Shown: positions 16,729 to 25,712 of the stretch, piece by piece
How positions within the stretch are numbered: the first letter of the stretch is position 1
How the letters are laid out: each line of letters begins with the position of its first letter
Assembly (NCBI RefSeq): GCF_900115145.1
Contig: NZ_FOVL01000005.1
Coordinates: 114,533 to 178,532 of the forward strand
Origin: Salegentibacter flavus
GTDB taxonomy: Bacteria; Bacteroidota; Bacteroidia; Flavobacteriales; Flavobacteriaceae
Direction of reading: 5' to 3'
Length of the DNA stretch: 64,000 nucleotides
Notes under the pieces: generated by a model
Told to the model about the DNA's origin: nothing
Database searches by the model: none
The model's input: only the letters and a program-made list of their open reading frames with translations
Made by a program: the position numbers and the translations under genes

Positions 16729-18735
16729 CTAATATTCAATTAATTCCTTTAGCCTGGCTTTAAATCTTTCCTTTGGAAGAAACTGGGATTCAAGCTGGGA
16801 AGCGAAGGGTATTGGGGTTTCTAAGCTCCCAACTCTGAACACCGGGGCGTCTAGATATTCAAAACATTCTTCCTGAATTAAAGATGCTATCTCTGATGCC
16901 AGACTACCAAATAAGGTGTCTTCCGTAAGTACCATGGCTTTACCTGTTTTTTTAACCGATTCAATAATAGCATCCTTATCCAGCGGTTGCAGACTTCTGA
17001 GATCAAGAAGATCAGCTTCAGCGTAATTTAATTCATCCAGAATTTCCATTGCCCAGTGAACCCCTGCTCCATAAGTGATAATACTGATCTTTTCCCCTTC
17101 ACGAAGTAGCGAAGCTTTTCCGAAAGGCAAAGTATAATAATCTGTAGGAACTTCCTGCCGGATACTTCTATATAATGCCTTGTGCTCAAAGAAAAGAACC
17201 GGATTAGGGTCATTAAATGCGGTATTTAAAAGGCCTTTGGCATCATAAGGAAATGCCGGGTAGATTACTTTCAAGCCCGGTGTTTTGAGAAACCAGGCTT
17301 CATTGGTCTGGCTATGGAAGGGTCCCGCCCCTACTCCTGCTCCACAGGGCATTCTTATAACTACATCGGCATTTTGGTTCCAACGGTAATTGGTCTTCGC
17401 CAAATAGTTTACAATGGGATTAAAGCCAGAGCTTACAAAGTCGCCAAATTGCATTTCTACCATAGCTTTCATCCCGTTAATAGATAATCCCATTCCAGCA
17501 CCAACCACCGCCGATTCACAAATTGGAGTATTTCTTACTCTTTCGCTGCCAAATTCCGCCAGAAGCCCATCGGTGATTTTAAAAACTCCCCCATAATCTG
17601 CGATATCCTGGCCCATTAAAACAAGGTTTTCATGTTTTGCCATAGATTGCTTCATGCTTTGGGCAATAGCGTCGATCAATCTTAATTCCTGAGTCTCTCC
17701 TTTTGGTTTAACTTCTTCATAATCAACGATCTTATACACATCATTTAACTCCTTGCTCTCATTAGAAGAGACGGGCTTTTCAGAAAAGGCAATCTTTAAA
17801 TTTTTATCGATTTCAGTTTTAATTTCCGCGATTAACTCATCATTGAATTTTTGATCGAGCAAGTCTTCCGACATTAAATAATTTCTGAAATTAATTACCG
17901 GATCTTTTTCTGCCCAGTGTTGCATCAATTCTTCGGGTACGTATTTAGTTCCACTAGCCTCTTCGTGGCCACGCATTCTGAAGGTTTTAAATTCCAGTAA
18001 AACAGGTCTCGGATTTTCACGTACACTTTCGGCTATTTCATTCACGCGGGTGTAGACCTCGATAATATTATTCCCGTCTATAATATGGGATTCCATTCCA
18101 TAACCAACGGCACGATCTGCGATGTCTTTACAGCGGTATTGTTCATTGGTAGGCGTTGATAATCCATATCCATTATTCTCAACACAAAAAAGTACCGGTA
18201 AATTCCAGACCGAAGCAATATTAAGTGCCTCATGAAAATCTCCTTCACTTGTTCCTCCTTCTCCGGTAAAAACAGCAGTAAGTTTTTTCTCCTTTTTAAG
18301 TTTATGAGCCAGTGCGATCCCATCTGCAACGCCAAGTTGAGGCCCGAGATGGGAGATCATTCCTATAATTTTGAATTCCTGGGTTCCGAAGTGGAAACTG
18401 CGATCCCGGCCTTGGGTAAATCCGTTCATTTTTCCCTGCCACTGAGAGAAAAGCCGGTAAAGCGGAATCTCCCTTCCGGTGAATACCCCCAGGTTTCTAT
18501 GCATAGGGAGTATATATTCATTTTTGTGTAATGCTTTGGTTACAGCCACCGAAATCGCTTCTTGCCCTATGCCGCTAAACCATTTTGAAACCTTTCCTTG
18601 TCTCAATAAAATGAGCATTTTTTCTTCTATGAGCCTGGGTTTGAGCATCAGGCGATATAATTCCAACGATTCTGTTTTGGAAAGCCCTTCATTTTTATAG
18701 GCTATATTGGAAATTAAAGAGGTTTCTGTGGTCAT
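16729..18735 (-). CDS. 2-oxo acid dehydrogenase E1, fused alpha and beta subunits
   Basis: 668 residues. Residues 1 to about 330 are an E1-alpha domain with the thiamine-diphosphate motif GEGGTSEGDFHEALNIASVW and CVENN. Residues about 345-668 are E1-beta (LIDAIAQSMKQSMAKHENLVLMGQDIADYGGVFK, and the C-terminal transketolase-like LEDTLFGSLASEIAS block). Fusion of the two subunits is normal in Bacteroidetes. The enzyme decarboxylates a branched-chain 2-oxo acid or pyruvate and passes the acyl group to E2 lipoate; substrate choice is not certain. Branched-chain acyl-CoA made this way primes iso-fatty acids typical of these bacteria. E2 and E3 are not in the window. Confidence 0.9.
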   Translation of the reverse strand: MTTETSLISNIAYKNEGLSKTESLELYRLMLKPRLIEEKMLILLRQGKVSKWFSGIGQEAISVAVTKALHKNEYILPMHRNLGVFTGREIPLYRLFSQWQGKMNGFTQGRDRSFHFGTQEFKIIGMISHLGPQLGVADGIALAHKLKKEKKLTAVFTGEGGTSEGDFHEALNIASVWNLPVLFCVENNGYGLSTPTNEQYRCKDIADRAVGYGMESHIIDGNNIIEVYTRVNEIAESVRENPRPVLLEFKTFRMRGHEEASGTKYVPEELMQHWAEKDPVINFRNYLMSEDLLDQKFNDELIAEIKTEIDKNLKIAFSEKPVSSNESKELNDVYKIVDYEEVKPKGETQELRLIDAIAQSMKQSMAKHENLVLMGQDIADYGGVFKITDGLLAEFGSERVRNTPICESAVVGAGMGLSINGMKAMVEMQFGDFVSSGFNPIVNYLAKTNYRWNQNADVVIRMPCGAGVGAGPFHSQTNEAWFLKTPGLKVIYPAFPYDAKGLLNTAFNDPNPVLFFEHKALYRSIRQEVPTDYYTLPFGKASLLREGEKISIITYGAGVHWAMEILDELNYAEADLLDLRSLQPLDKDAIIESVKKTGKAMVLTEDTLFGSLASEIASLIQEECFEYLDAPVFRVGSLETPIPFASQLESQFLPKERFKARLKELIEY

Positions 18736-18754
18736 GATTTGAGGATTTCAAGAC

Positions 18755-18762
18755 CAAATGTA
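18755..18762 (-). promoter_or_regulatory. -7 element for the E1 gene
   Basis: Reads TACATTTG on the minus strand, 20 bases before the E1 ATG. No -33 TTTG at the standard distance. Confidence 0.45.
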
Positions 18763-18870
18763 AATAAAAATCCCAAGTGTTTATAATGCTAATAAAAAAA
18801 TAAACGCTCGACTTTTCCCCTAATTTTACTTAAATTCGTAAGTTGTTCTTATACATAAAAACACCAAAAA

Positions 18871-19827
18871 ATGGCAATGAATAACATACCCAGCGTAAAT
18901 CTGGCTGATTTTCTGTCGGATGATCCTAAAAGAAAACAAAAATTTGTTAATGAAATTGGTAAGGCTTACGAAGAAATTGGTTTCGTAGCTTTAAAAAATC
19001 ATTTTTTAAGCGAAGAGCTGGTAGATGAATTATATAAAGAGGTGAAAGCATTCTTTAACCTTCCCCTGGAAACTAAACGTAAATATGAGATCGAGGGCCT
19101 GGCAGGACAACGAGGTTATATTTCCTTCGGAAAAGAGCATGCAAAAGGTAAAAAGGAAGGCGATCTTAAAGAATTCTGGCACTTTGGTCAGGAACCGGCC
19201 GAAGATGCAAATTTAATTGAAGAGTATCCTGACAATGTTCAGGTGGAGGAATTAAAGGACTTTAATCACGTAGGTATGGAAGCCTACCGAATGCTTGAAA
19301 AAACCGGAATTTATGTACTTCGTGCCCTGGCTTTGTATATAGGCCTTGATGAGCACTATTTCGATCATTGGGCGAGCAATGGGAACAGTATTTTAAGACC
19401 GATTCACTACCCGCCTATTACCGAAGAACCCAAAGGAGCTGTAAGAGCCGGAGCACACGGGGACATAAATCTTATCACCCTTTTAATGGGGGCGTCTACT
19501 GGAGGCCTGCAGGTACTTAGAAAAGATGGGGAATGGATAGATGCTATTCCACAGGAAGACGAATTAGTAATAAACGTTGGGGATATGCTGGAGCGCCATA
19601 CCAATAATAAGCTGCGTTCTACCATTCATAGGGTAATAAACCCTCCAAAAGAAGAATGGGACAAGCCGCGTTATTCTATACCATTTTTTATGCATCCCCG
19701 CAGTGAAATGCCACTCAATTGCCTTGAAGAGTGTATAGATGAAGATCATCCAAAACAGTATGAAGATATTACAGCCGGTGAATTTTTACACCAACGCCTG
19801 GTGGAAATAGGCCTTGCAAAAAAATAA
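18871..19827 (+). CDS. Isopenicillin N synthase-family 2-oxoglutarate/Fe(II) dioxygenase
   Basis: 318 residues. N-terminal DIOX_N domain (about 6-120, with GFVALKNH and RGYISFGKEH) and a jelly-roll core. Iron ligands are His196, Asp198 (GAHGDINL) and His253 (TIHRVINPP); Arg267 and Ser269 (RYSIPFF) bind 2-oxoglutarate. The family hydroxylates or cyclises small molecules; homologues are widespread in Bacteroidetes without an assigned substrate. A SUI1 gene starts 4 bases after its stop, so the two are co-transcribed. ATG at 18871 chosen; MAMN offers a second ATG two codons in. Confidence 0.88.
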   Translation: MAMNNIPSVNLADFLSDDPKRKQKFVNEIGKAYEEIGFVALKNHFLSEELVDELYKEVKAFFNLPLETKRKYEIEGLAGQRGYISFGKEHAKGKKEGDLKEFWHFGQEPAEDANLIEEYPDNVQVEELKDFNHVGMEAYRMLEKTGIYVLRALALYIGLDEHYFDHWASNGNSILRPIHYPPITEEPKGAVRAGAHGDINLITLLMGASTGGLQVLRKDGEWIDAIPQEDELVINVGDMLERHTNNKLRSTIHRVINPPKEEWDKPRYSIPFFMHPRSEMPLNCLEECIDEDHPKQYEDITAGEFLHQRLVEIGLAKK

Positions 19828-19831
19828 AGTT

Positions 19832-20188
19832 ATGGCAAAGAAGAAGATGGGACTCGAAGATCTTGGAGGTTTCGTTTTTTCAACTAACGACGATTTTGAT
19901 GAAAATGAAATCCACCAAGATGATAATACTGAACTCTTAAGCCCTGGTGAACAACGGCTGGAAGCACATTTCAGCAAAAAAGGCCGGGGTGGTAAAACTG
20001 TGACCATTATAAAAGGTTTTGAAGGTCCAGAGGAAGATTTGATCACTTTGGGAAAAAAACTTAAAAAAAGCTGTGGCGTGGGCGGCTCGGTTAAGGATGG
20101 AGATATTATCATTCAGGGGGATGATCGCGAAAAGATTATGAAATTGCTTCAAAAGGACGGATATAAAGTAAAAAAAGTTGGTGGTTAA
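19832..20188 (+). CDS. SUI1-family translation initiation factor (YciH-like)
   Basis: 118 residues from ATG 19832; an earlier in-frame TTG overlaps the dioxygenase. The eIF1/SUI1 domain occupies about 48-118: GGKTVTIIKGFEG, LKKSCGVGGSVKDGDIIIQGDDREKI and a basic end. The first 45 residues are acidic and poorly structured. In enterobacteria YciH is a non-essential factor that affects start-codon fidelity and stress translation. Confidence 0.9.
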   Translation: MAKKKMGLEDLGGFVFSTNDDFDENEIHQDDNTELLSPGEQRLEAHFSKKGRGGKTVTIIKGFEGPEEDLITLGKKLKKSCGVGGSVKDGDIIIQGDDREKIMKLLQKDGYKVKKVGG

Positions 20189-20215
20189 CTGTGCACCCTT
20201 ATTTAAATAGCTGTT

Positions 20216-21148
20216 ATGGAAGGTACCGCTTTACATATTACCAACGGTGATGAGCTTACTGAAGAAATGCTTGAGCTCAACCTGCCAGGGGAAGTAGTAA
20301 TCTGGCGTGAAATGTTATGCGAAGGTCCTACCCTGCAAGAAGTTGGTAGCCAGGAATTTCTCAAACAGCGTAAAAAATTTCTAAAAAAAATATATGGGAT
20401 TTCCGCAGAAGATTATGAAGAGAAGTTCATTTCTCAATTAAAGAAACTTAAGACTGCAAAAGATCACGATTATGTAGTATTGTGGTTCGAATTTGATCTT
20501 TTCTGCCATATCAATATGCTGGCTGCCATCAGTTATTATCTTAACCATAGAGAGAGTAAACCTTTTTTCCTGGTATGTAGTAAAAAATTAGAAGGTGAAA
20601 AGGAACAAATACCGCTTTCCCAACTTTCATCGAAGCAATTACTTAATCACTATGAAAACAGGATCGCTCTTAATGCTGATGATATTGAAATTGCTCTATT
20701 GATTTGGGAACTTTATTGCAGTAATAACCCTATGAAACTCAAGCAGCAAATCAAGACTACCTCCAATTTTGAGTATTTATCCAGTTGCATAAGAGCACAT
20801 ATAGAACGCTTTCCCAATTCGGAAAGCGGACTCAACACCCTGGAGCAGAATGTACTTAAACTTATTAAAAAATACGAGATCACCTCTTTAAATCAATTAC
20901 TGGGATATGCCCTCCAATACCAGGGATATTATGGCTACAGCGATTTACAAATGCAACGCCTCATCGATAAGATTAAAGACTTCTTCCAAGTTATTAACAA
21001 TAGAGTAAGCCTTACCAAAAAGGGAGAGTTAGCCCTGGAAAAGAAAAAGAATTTTTACGGAGAACTTAAAAATGAAGATTACCTGGGAGGCGCCAGAATG
21101 TATGATTTCTTATATGATTCTGAATCCCATCGCTTATTAAAACTATAG
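20216..21148 (+). CDS. DUF1835 domain protein
   Basis: 310 residues. The N-terminal block ALHITNGDELTEEMLELNLPGEVVIWREMLCEGP is the DUF1835 signature, followed by VVLWFEFDLFCHINML. The middle and end are helical, with a winged-helix-like segment (LIKKYEITSLNQLLGYALQYQGYYGYSD). Biochemical role is not known. It lies in a tight + strand run: 27 bases after SUI1 and one base before a nucleoside phosphorylase, so the set is probably one operon. Confidence 0.78.
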   Translation: MEGTALHITNGDELTEEMLELNLPGEVVIWREMLCEGPTLQEVGSQEFLKQRKKFLKKIYGISAEDYEEKFISQLKKLKTAKDHDYVVLWFEFDLFCHINMLAAISYYLNHRESKPFFLVCSKKLEGEKEQIPLSQLSSKQLLNHYENRIALNADDIEIALLIWELYCSNNPMKLKQQIKTTSNFEYLSSCIRAHIERFPNSESGLNTLEQNVLKLIKKYEITSLNQLLGYALQYQGYYGYSDLQMQRLIDKIKDFFQVINNRVSLTKKGELALEKKKNFYGELKNEDYLGGARMYDFLYDSESHRLLKL

Positions 21149-21149
21149 A

Positions 21150-22040
21150 ATGAAAATTAAAGCTTCAGAATTAATATTAAACCAAAATGGAAGTATTTAT
21201 CATCTAAACCTGCTTCCTGAGCATATTGCTGAAACTATAATCACCGTGGGAGACCCTAACCGGGTTGCAAGAGTTTCAAAGCACTTCGAAAAAATTGAAC
21301 ATAAAATAGAAAAAAGAGAGTTTCACACTCATACGGGATACTATAAGGGTAAACGCCTTAGTGTGGTCTCTACAGGTATTGGCCCCGATAATATTGATAT
21401 CGTATTTAACGAGCTCGATGCCCTCGTAAATATTGATTTTGAAACCCGAAGTCCTAAGGAAAAACTCAGTACCCTCAATTTGATTAGAATAGGTACTTCA
21501 GGTTCCATTCAACCGGAAATTCCGGTGGATTCTTTTCTTATAAGCGAAAATTCCATCGGTTTTGACGGAGTCCTTCATTTTTATCAAAATGAAAATATTC
21601 AGGACCTTGATTTCGCTAAGTCATTTATGGATCATCTCAACTGGTTTGAAAAGAAATCAAGCCCATATGTAGTACCTGCCGATGAGGAATTAGTAAAAAA
21701 ACTCTCTACCCAGGAAACCCATAAAGGGATTACAGCAACCAACATTGGTTTTTATGGGCCACAGGGAAGGGTGTTAAGACTTGCTTTGCAGGATGATGCT
21801 ATGAATGACAAAATCTCATCTTTTTCCTATAAAGGTTTAAAGATCACCAATATGGAAATGGAAACTGCAACTATGTATGGCCTTGCAAAATTGCTGGGGC
21901 ACCGTTCGGTTTCTATGAATGCTATTATAGCTAACAGAGCAACGGGAGATTTTTCAAAAGACCCCGGGAAAATAGTTGATGATCTGATTGTTTACACGCT
22001 GAATAAACTAGTACACCAGGCTGATTTAACAGAATATTAG
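21150..22040 (+). CDS. Nucleoside phosphorylase (uridine phosphorylase-like)
   Basis: 296 residues of the PNP/UDP phosphorylase family: TVGDPNRVARVSKHF (phosphate-binding start), VVSTGIGPDNIDIV, IRIGTSGSIQPEIPVDSFLI, and NMEMETATMYGLAKLLGH, where the glutamates bind ribose. It splits a nucleoside with phosphate into base and ribose-1-phosphate. The ME-MET pattern and IRIGTSG favour a uridine phosphorylase-like substrate, but purine nucleosides cannot be excluded. Starts one base after the DUF1835 stop. Confidence 0.87.
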   Translation: MKIKASELILNQNGSIYHLNLLPEHIAETIITVGDPNRVARVSKHFEKIEHKIEKREFHTHTGYYKGKRLSVVSTGIGPDNIDIVFNELDALVNIDFETRSPKEKLSTLNLIRIGTSGSIQPEIPVDSFLISENSIGFDGVLHFYQNENIQDLDFAKSFMDHLNWFEKKSSPYVVPADEELVKKLSTQETHKGITATNIGFYGPQGRVLRLALQDDAMNDKISSFSYKGLKITNMEMETATMYGLAKLLGHRSVSMNAIIANRATGDFSKDPGKIVDDLIVYTLNKLVHQADLTEY

Positions 22041-22063
22041 AAACAGCACCATAGCCTAATTTG

Positions 22064-22071
22064 TATTTTTG
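22064..22071 (+). promoter_or_regulatory. Possible -7 element for ppk1
   Basis: TATTTTTG 17 bases before the ppk1 ATG; fits TAnnTTTG. No -33 partner and a very short leader, so confidence is low. Confidence 0.35.
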
Positions 22072-22087
22072 GAGAAATCCATAACCT

Positions 22088-24145
22088 ATGCAAGAAACTT
22101 CTGAGGACCTCCCTTTAATACATCGGGACCTTAACTGGCTCAGCTTTAACGAGAGAGTGTTACAGGAAGCCGAAGACAAAGTTAATCCTCTGTATGAGCG
22201 CATTCGGTTTTTGGCTATATTTTCATCGAATCTGGATGAATATTTTAGGGTTAGAGTATCTCAATTAAGGCAAATAAAACGGGTGGAAAAAAGTATCCGT
22301 AAAAAGCTTGCTCTTAAACCTACCAGGATTACCAAACAAATTATTGAAAAAGTAAAAAAACAGCAAGACAGATTTGGTAAGATCTATCATGGGCAAATTC
22401 TCCCTGAATTAGCCGAAAATGGTATTAACCTTATTGATCATCAACAGTTCAGTAAAGAGCAAAAGAAATATGTAGCTGATCTTTTTCAGGAAAAAATAGA
22501 GCCATTCCTCACCCCAAGAATTATCGATCTTAATAAGGAAAATGAACTCTTTCTGGAGAACTCGGTATTATATTTTATCCTGAGCTTTAAGGAGGAAAAT
22601 GAATTGGGGGTTGTAAATCTTCCCGTACACAGCTGTGGAAGATTTATAAGCCTGGAAAGTCAGGGAGACGCATCTTTTCTAACTTATCTGGATGAAATTC
22701 TTCGCGGTGAAATTGCTCAGGTTTTCCCAGGTAAAGAAATCACTGGTATTTATGAGGTAAAGCTTTCTCGTGATGCAGAGCTATATATTGAAGATAAATA
22801 TACCGGCGTACTTGCAGAAAAAATTTACGAATCTCTGGCGCAAAGAATGGATGGTCAACCAACCCGGCTATTGTATGATGCCGAAATGCCTTATAAGGTT
22901 CAAAAGAAAATAAGAAGATTACTTGACCTTGGGAAAATAGATATGATGCCCGGGGGGAGATATCACAACTTTAAAGATTTCTTTTCATTTCCCGATCCTA
23001 CTAATAATCCGTCACTTAAGTTTAAGCCTATGACTCCAATTAAACATAGAGCGCTGGAGGAAAGCAGGGATTACTTCAAAACCATTACAGAGAAGGATCA
23101 ATCGGTTCATTTCCCGTATATGTCTTTTAAATATGTCGAAAACTTCCTGGAACAAGCCGTTTCCGACAAAAATGTGACCGACATCAAGATATCTCTTTAC
23201 AGGGTGGCTGATGAGTCTAAGTTAACCAGCAGCCTATTACAAGCTCTGGAAAACGGCAAGAATGTCACCGTATTTGTAGAAGCAAAAGCGCGTTTTGACG
23301 AGGAGAACAATATCATCTGGGGACGGAAATTCGAAGAAAAAGGCGCTAAAGTAATTTATAGTTATCCCAGGATCAAAGTACATTCAAAAATTATGTTGGT
23401 GACCCGTCGCGAAAATGATTCCTTAACCAATTATGCCTACATAGGGACCGGAAATTTTAATAGTGAAACTTCAAAGATCTATTGTGATCACGCAATCTTT
23501 ACCGCCAATGAAAGCATTACTAAAGAACTCTCACGACTCTTTAAAGTTCTGGAAGGTGATTTGATAATCCCGAGGGAAAAGAACCTACTTATCTCCCCCT
23601 TCTCTACCCGGCAGCGTTTCAGCAAATTGATCTACAATGAAATGGATAATGCCAGGGAAGGTAAAAAAGCAAAGATTACTGCCAAGATGAACAGTCTTGA
23701 AGATCCCGAGATTATCGAACTGCTTTATAAAGCCAGCCAGGCCGGAGTCGAGATCAGGCTTTTAGTAAGAGGTTTTACCTGCCTTATTCCGGGTGTGAAA
23801 GGACTTAGTGAGAATATCTATATGACCAGTATTGTAGATCGTTTTCTTGAGCACGGCCGCATCTATGCATTTGAAAATGATGGAGACCAATTGTTCTTCT
23901 TCGGAAGTGCCGACTGGATGACCCGAAATCTCGATAGGAGAATTGAAGTTATTGCTCCTATTCTGGATGAAGATATAGTTAAAGAGTTTAAGGAAATCCT
24001 GGACATTCAACTTAGGGATAACGTGAAAGCCCGCATCCAGGATGAAGAAGAAAGCAATACCTACGTTAAAGCGAAAGAGGGTGAGAAAGCAATAAGATCA
24101 CAGAACGAGATCTATAATTATCTTAAGAAAAAGCATTCAAAATGA
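22088..24145 (+). CDS. ppk1: Polyphosphate kinase 1
   Basis: 685 residues, full family length. N-terminal domain begins with RDLNWLSFNERVLQEAED and FSSNLDEYFRVR. The catalytic C-terminal half contains KISLYRVADESKLTSSLLQA, EAKARFDEENNIIWGRKFEE, then YSYPRIKVHSKIML, in which the conserved His is the phosphorylated residue, and TGNFNSETSKIYCDH. It makes polyphosphate from ATP at the membrane. Its stop overlaps the start of the next gene (ATGA), so the two are translationally linked. Confidence 0.95.
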   Translation: MQETSEDLPLIHRDLNWLSFNERVLQEAEDKVNPLYERIRFLAIFSSNLDEYFRVRVSQLRQIKRVEKSIRKKLALKPTRITKQIIEKVKKQQDRFGKIYHGQILPELAENGINLIDHQQFSKEQKKYVADLFQEKIEPFLTPRIIDLNKENELFLENSVLYFILSFKEENELGVVNLPVHSCGRFISLESQGDASFLTYLDEILRGEIAQVFPGKEITGIYEVKLSRDAELYIEDKYTGVLAEKIYESLAQRMDGQPTRLLYDAEMPYKVQKKIRRLLDLGKIDMMPGGRYHNFKDFFSFPDPTNNPSLKFKPMTPIKHRALEESRDYFKTITEKDQSVHFPYMSFKYVENFLEQAVSDKNVTDIKISLYRVADESKLTSSLLQALENGKNVTVFVEAKARFDEENNIIWGRKFEEKGAKVIYSYPRIKVHSKIMLVTRRENDSLTNYAYIGTGNFNSETSKIYCDHAIFTANESITKELSRLFKVLEGDLIIPREKNLLISPFSTRQRFSKLIYNEMDNAREGKKAKITAKMNSLEDPEIIELLYKASQAGVEIRLLVRGFTCLIPGVKGLSENIYMTSIVDRFLEHGRIYAFENDGDQLFFFGSADWMTRNLDRRIEVIAPILDEDIVKEFKEILDIQLRDNVKARIQDEEESNTYVKAKEGEKAIRSQNEIYNYLKKKHSK

Positions 24146-24996
24146 AAACCATAAAAGTAGGCGGAGTGCCGGAACATTTTAATTTTCCCTGGCATAAATG
24201 CATCGAAGAAGGAAAGTTTCAGAAGAAAGGGATCAATGTGATCTGGAAAGATTTTCCTGGTGGTACAGGAGCTATGAATAAGGCCTTAAGATCTGGAGAA
24301 ATTGACGCTGCCGTAATCCTCACCGAAGGAATTATAAAAGATATAATTGGTGGAAATCAAAGCAGGATCCTGCAATCTTATATAGGTTCCCCACTTATTT
24401 GGGGGATTCACGTCGCTGCCGGTTCCAAATATAACTCGGTAGAAGAACTTAAAGGAACTAAGGCTGCAATTAGTCGTTACGGTTCGGGCTCTCATTTGAT
24501 GGCTTATGTAAATGCTGAAAGACATTATTGGGATATTAGAAAGGACCTCAATTTTGAGGTTGTTAATGATCTTGATGGGGCCGTGGAAGCCCTTAAAACC
24601 GATAAAGCCCAGTATTTTATGTGGGAACACTTCACCACTAAACCCTTGGTAGATAATCGCACTTTCAGATTGGTAGCAGATTGCCCAACGCCCTGGCCCT
24701 GTTTTATGATTGTGGCAAGAGACCAGGCAATAAAATATAATGCTGAAATACTTAAAACCATGCTTCAGGTTTTAAATGAAGAAACTTCAAACTTCAAAGA
24801 CATCCCGGACCTTGCTAACATTCTTGCCGATAACTATCGCCAAAAACCGGAAGATATAGGGAAATGGTTGGAAATTACCAGCTGGAGTCAGGAACAAATA
24901 AGTGAGAAAGAAGTAGAAGCAGTTCAGGATAAATTATTAGAACTGGACCTTACTCCGAAGAAATTAAAATATTCTCAACTGGTTGCTTCATTGTAA
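24142..24996 (+). CDS. Orphan periplasmic-binding-like protein without signal peptide
   Basis: 284 residues, type II periplasmic-binding fold related to the NMT1/THI5, taurine and nitrate-binding proteins (KVGGVPEHFNFPWHKCIEEGKFQKKGINV, GEIDAAVILTEG, AISRYGSGSHLMAYV, FMWEHFTTKPLV). It begins at the fold with no signal peptide or lipobox, and no permease or ATPase is nearby, so it is probably cytosolic. THI5-like enzymes and cytosolic ligand sensors are alternatives. It overlaps ppk1 by four bases. Substrate unknown. Confidence 0.75.
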   Translation: MKTIKVGGVPEHFNFPWHKCIEEGKFQKKGINVIWKDFPGGTGAMNKALRSGEIDAAVILTEGIIKDIIGGNQSRILQSYIGSPLIWGIHVAAGSKYNSVEELKGTKAAISRYGSGSHLMAYVNAERHYWDIRKDLNFEVVNDLDGAVEALKTDKAQYFMWEHFTTKPLVDNRTFRLVADCPTPWPCFMIVARDQAIKYNAEILKTMLQVLNEETSNFKDIPDLANILADNYRQKPEDIGKWLEITSWSQEQISEKEVEAVQDKLLELDLTPKKLKYSQLVASL

Positions 24997-24999
24997 TTC

Positions 25000-25665
25000 T
25001 TACCAATCAATAGGTTTTTTTCCTTTTTTCTGGAGATATTTATTGGTTTGGCTAAAGTGTTTATTACCAAACCAATAACCTCTGTTGGCACTTAAAGGTG
25101 AGGGATGTCCGCTTGTTAAAACCAGATGTTTGGTTTGATCTATCAATTTCACTTTCTTTTGGGCAAAACCGCCCCAAAGAAGGAATACCACATTTTCTTT
25201 TTTTGCTGATATAATTCTGATGACACTATCTGTAAAAATCTCCCAACCTTTATTCTGATGAGAACCGGTTTCTCGTGCTCTCACACTTAGCGTGGCATTT
25301 AAAAGTAAAACGCCCTGGTCTGCCCAGCGCTCCAGGTTTCCTGAAAGCGGTATGGGTTTATTCAAGTCGTTTTCAATTTCCCTGAAGATATTCTTAAGAG
25401 AAGGTGGGAATTTCACACCATCATTTACCGAAAAACAGAGACCGTGCGCCTGTCCAGGGTTTGGATAAGGATCTTGTCCCAGGATAACTACTTTTGTGTT
25501 TTCAAAACCTGAATGCTTAAATGCATTAAAAATCAAATCCTGCGGAGGGAAACAAGTGTTTTCTTCATATTCCTGTTTAACGAATTGAAGTAGATTCTGA
25601 AAATATTCTTTCTTGATTTCCTCCTGTAATTCCTTTTTCCAGTCGGGTGGTAAGTCTAGCTTCAT
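25000..25665 (-). CDS. ung: Uracil-DNA glycosylase, family 1
   Basis: 221 residues from ATG 25665. An upstream ATG at 25689 would lie before the predicted transcription start and adds MLQIYLIK, unlike the family. The water-activating Asp65 lies in VVILGQDPYPNPGQAHGL; the usual GQDPYH has Pro in place of His. LTSGHPSPLS is the DNA minor-groove loop with the catalytic His. It removes uracil from DNA at the start of base-excision repair. Divergent from mutS2 with back-to-back -7 boxes. Confidence 0.93.
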   Translation of the reverse strand: MKLDLPPDWKKELQEEIKKEYFQNLLQFVKQEYEENTCFPPQDLIFNAFKHSGFENTKVVILGQDPYPNPGQAHGLCFSVNDGVKFPPSLKNIFREIENDLNKPIPLSGNLERWADQGVLLLNATLSVRARETGSHQNKGWEIFTDSVIRIISAKKENVVFLLWGGFAQKKVKLIDQTKHLVLTSGHPSPLSANRGYWFGNKHFSQTNKYLQKKGKKPIDW

Positions 25666-25675
25666 TTTAATTAAG

Positions 25676-25683
25676 TAAATTTG
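25676..25683 (+). promoter_or_regulatory. -7 element for mutS2
   Basis: TAAATTTG, perfect TAnnTTTG, 30 bases before the mutS2 ATG. No clear -33 box. Confidence 0.5.
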
Positions 25684-25691
25684 CAGCACTT

Positions 25692-25699
25692 CAAAAGTA
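25692..25699 (-). promoter_or_regulatory. -7 element for ung
   Basis: TACTTTTG on the minus strand, 27 bases before ATG 25665. It would place the transcript start near 25685, inside the longer reading frame, and so supports the shorter Ung. Confidence 0.45.
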
Positions 25700-25712
25700 G
25701 GGAAATTATTCT

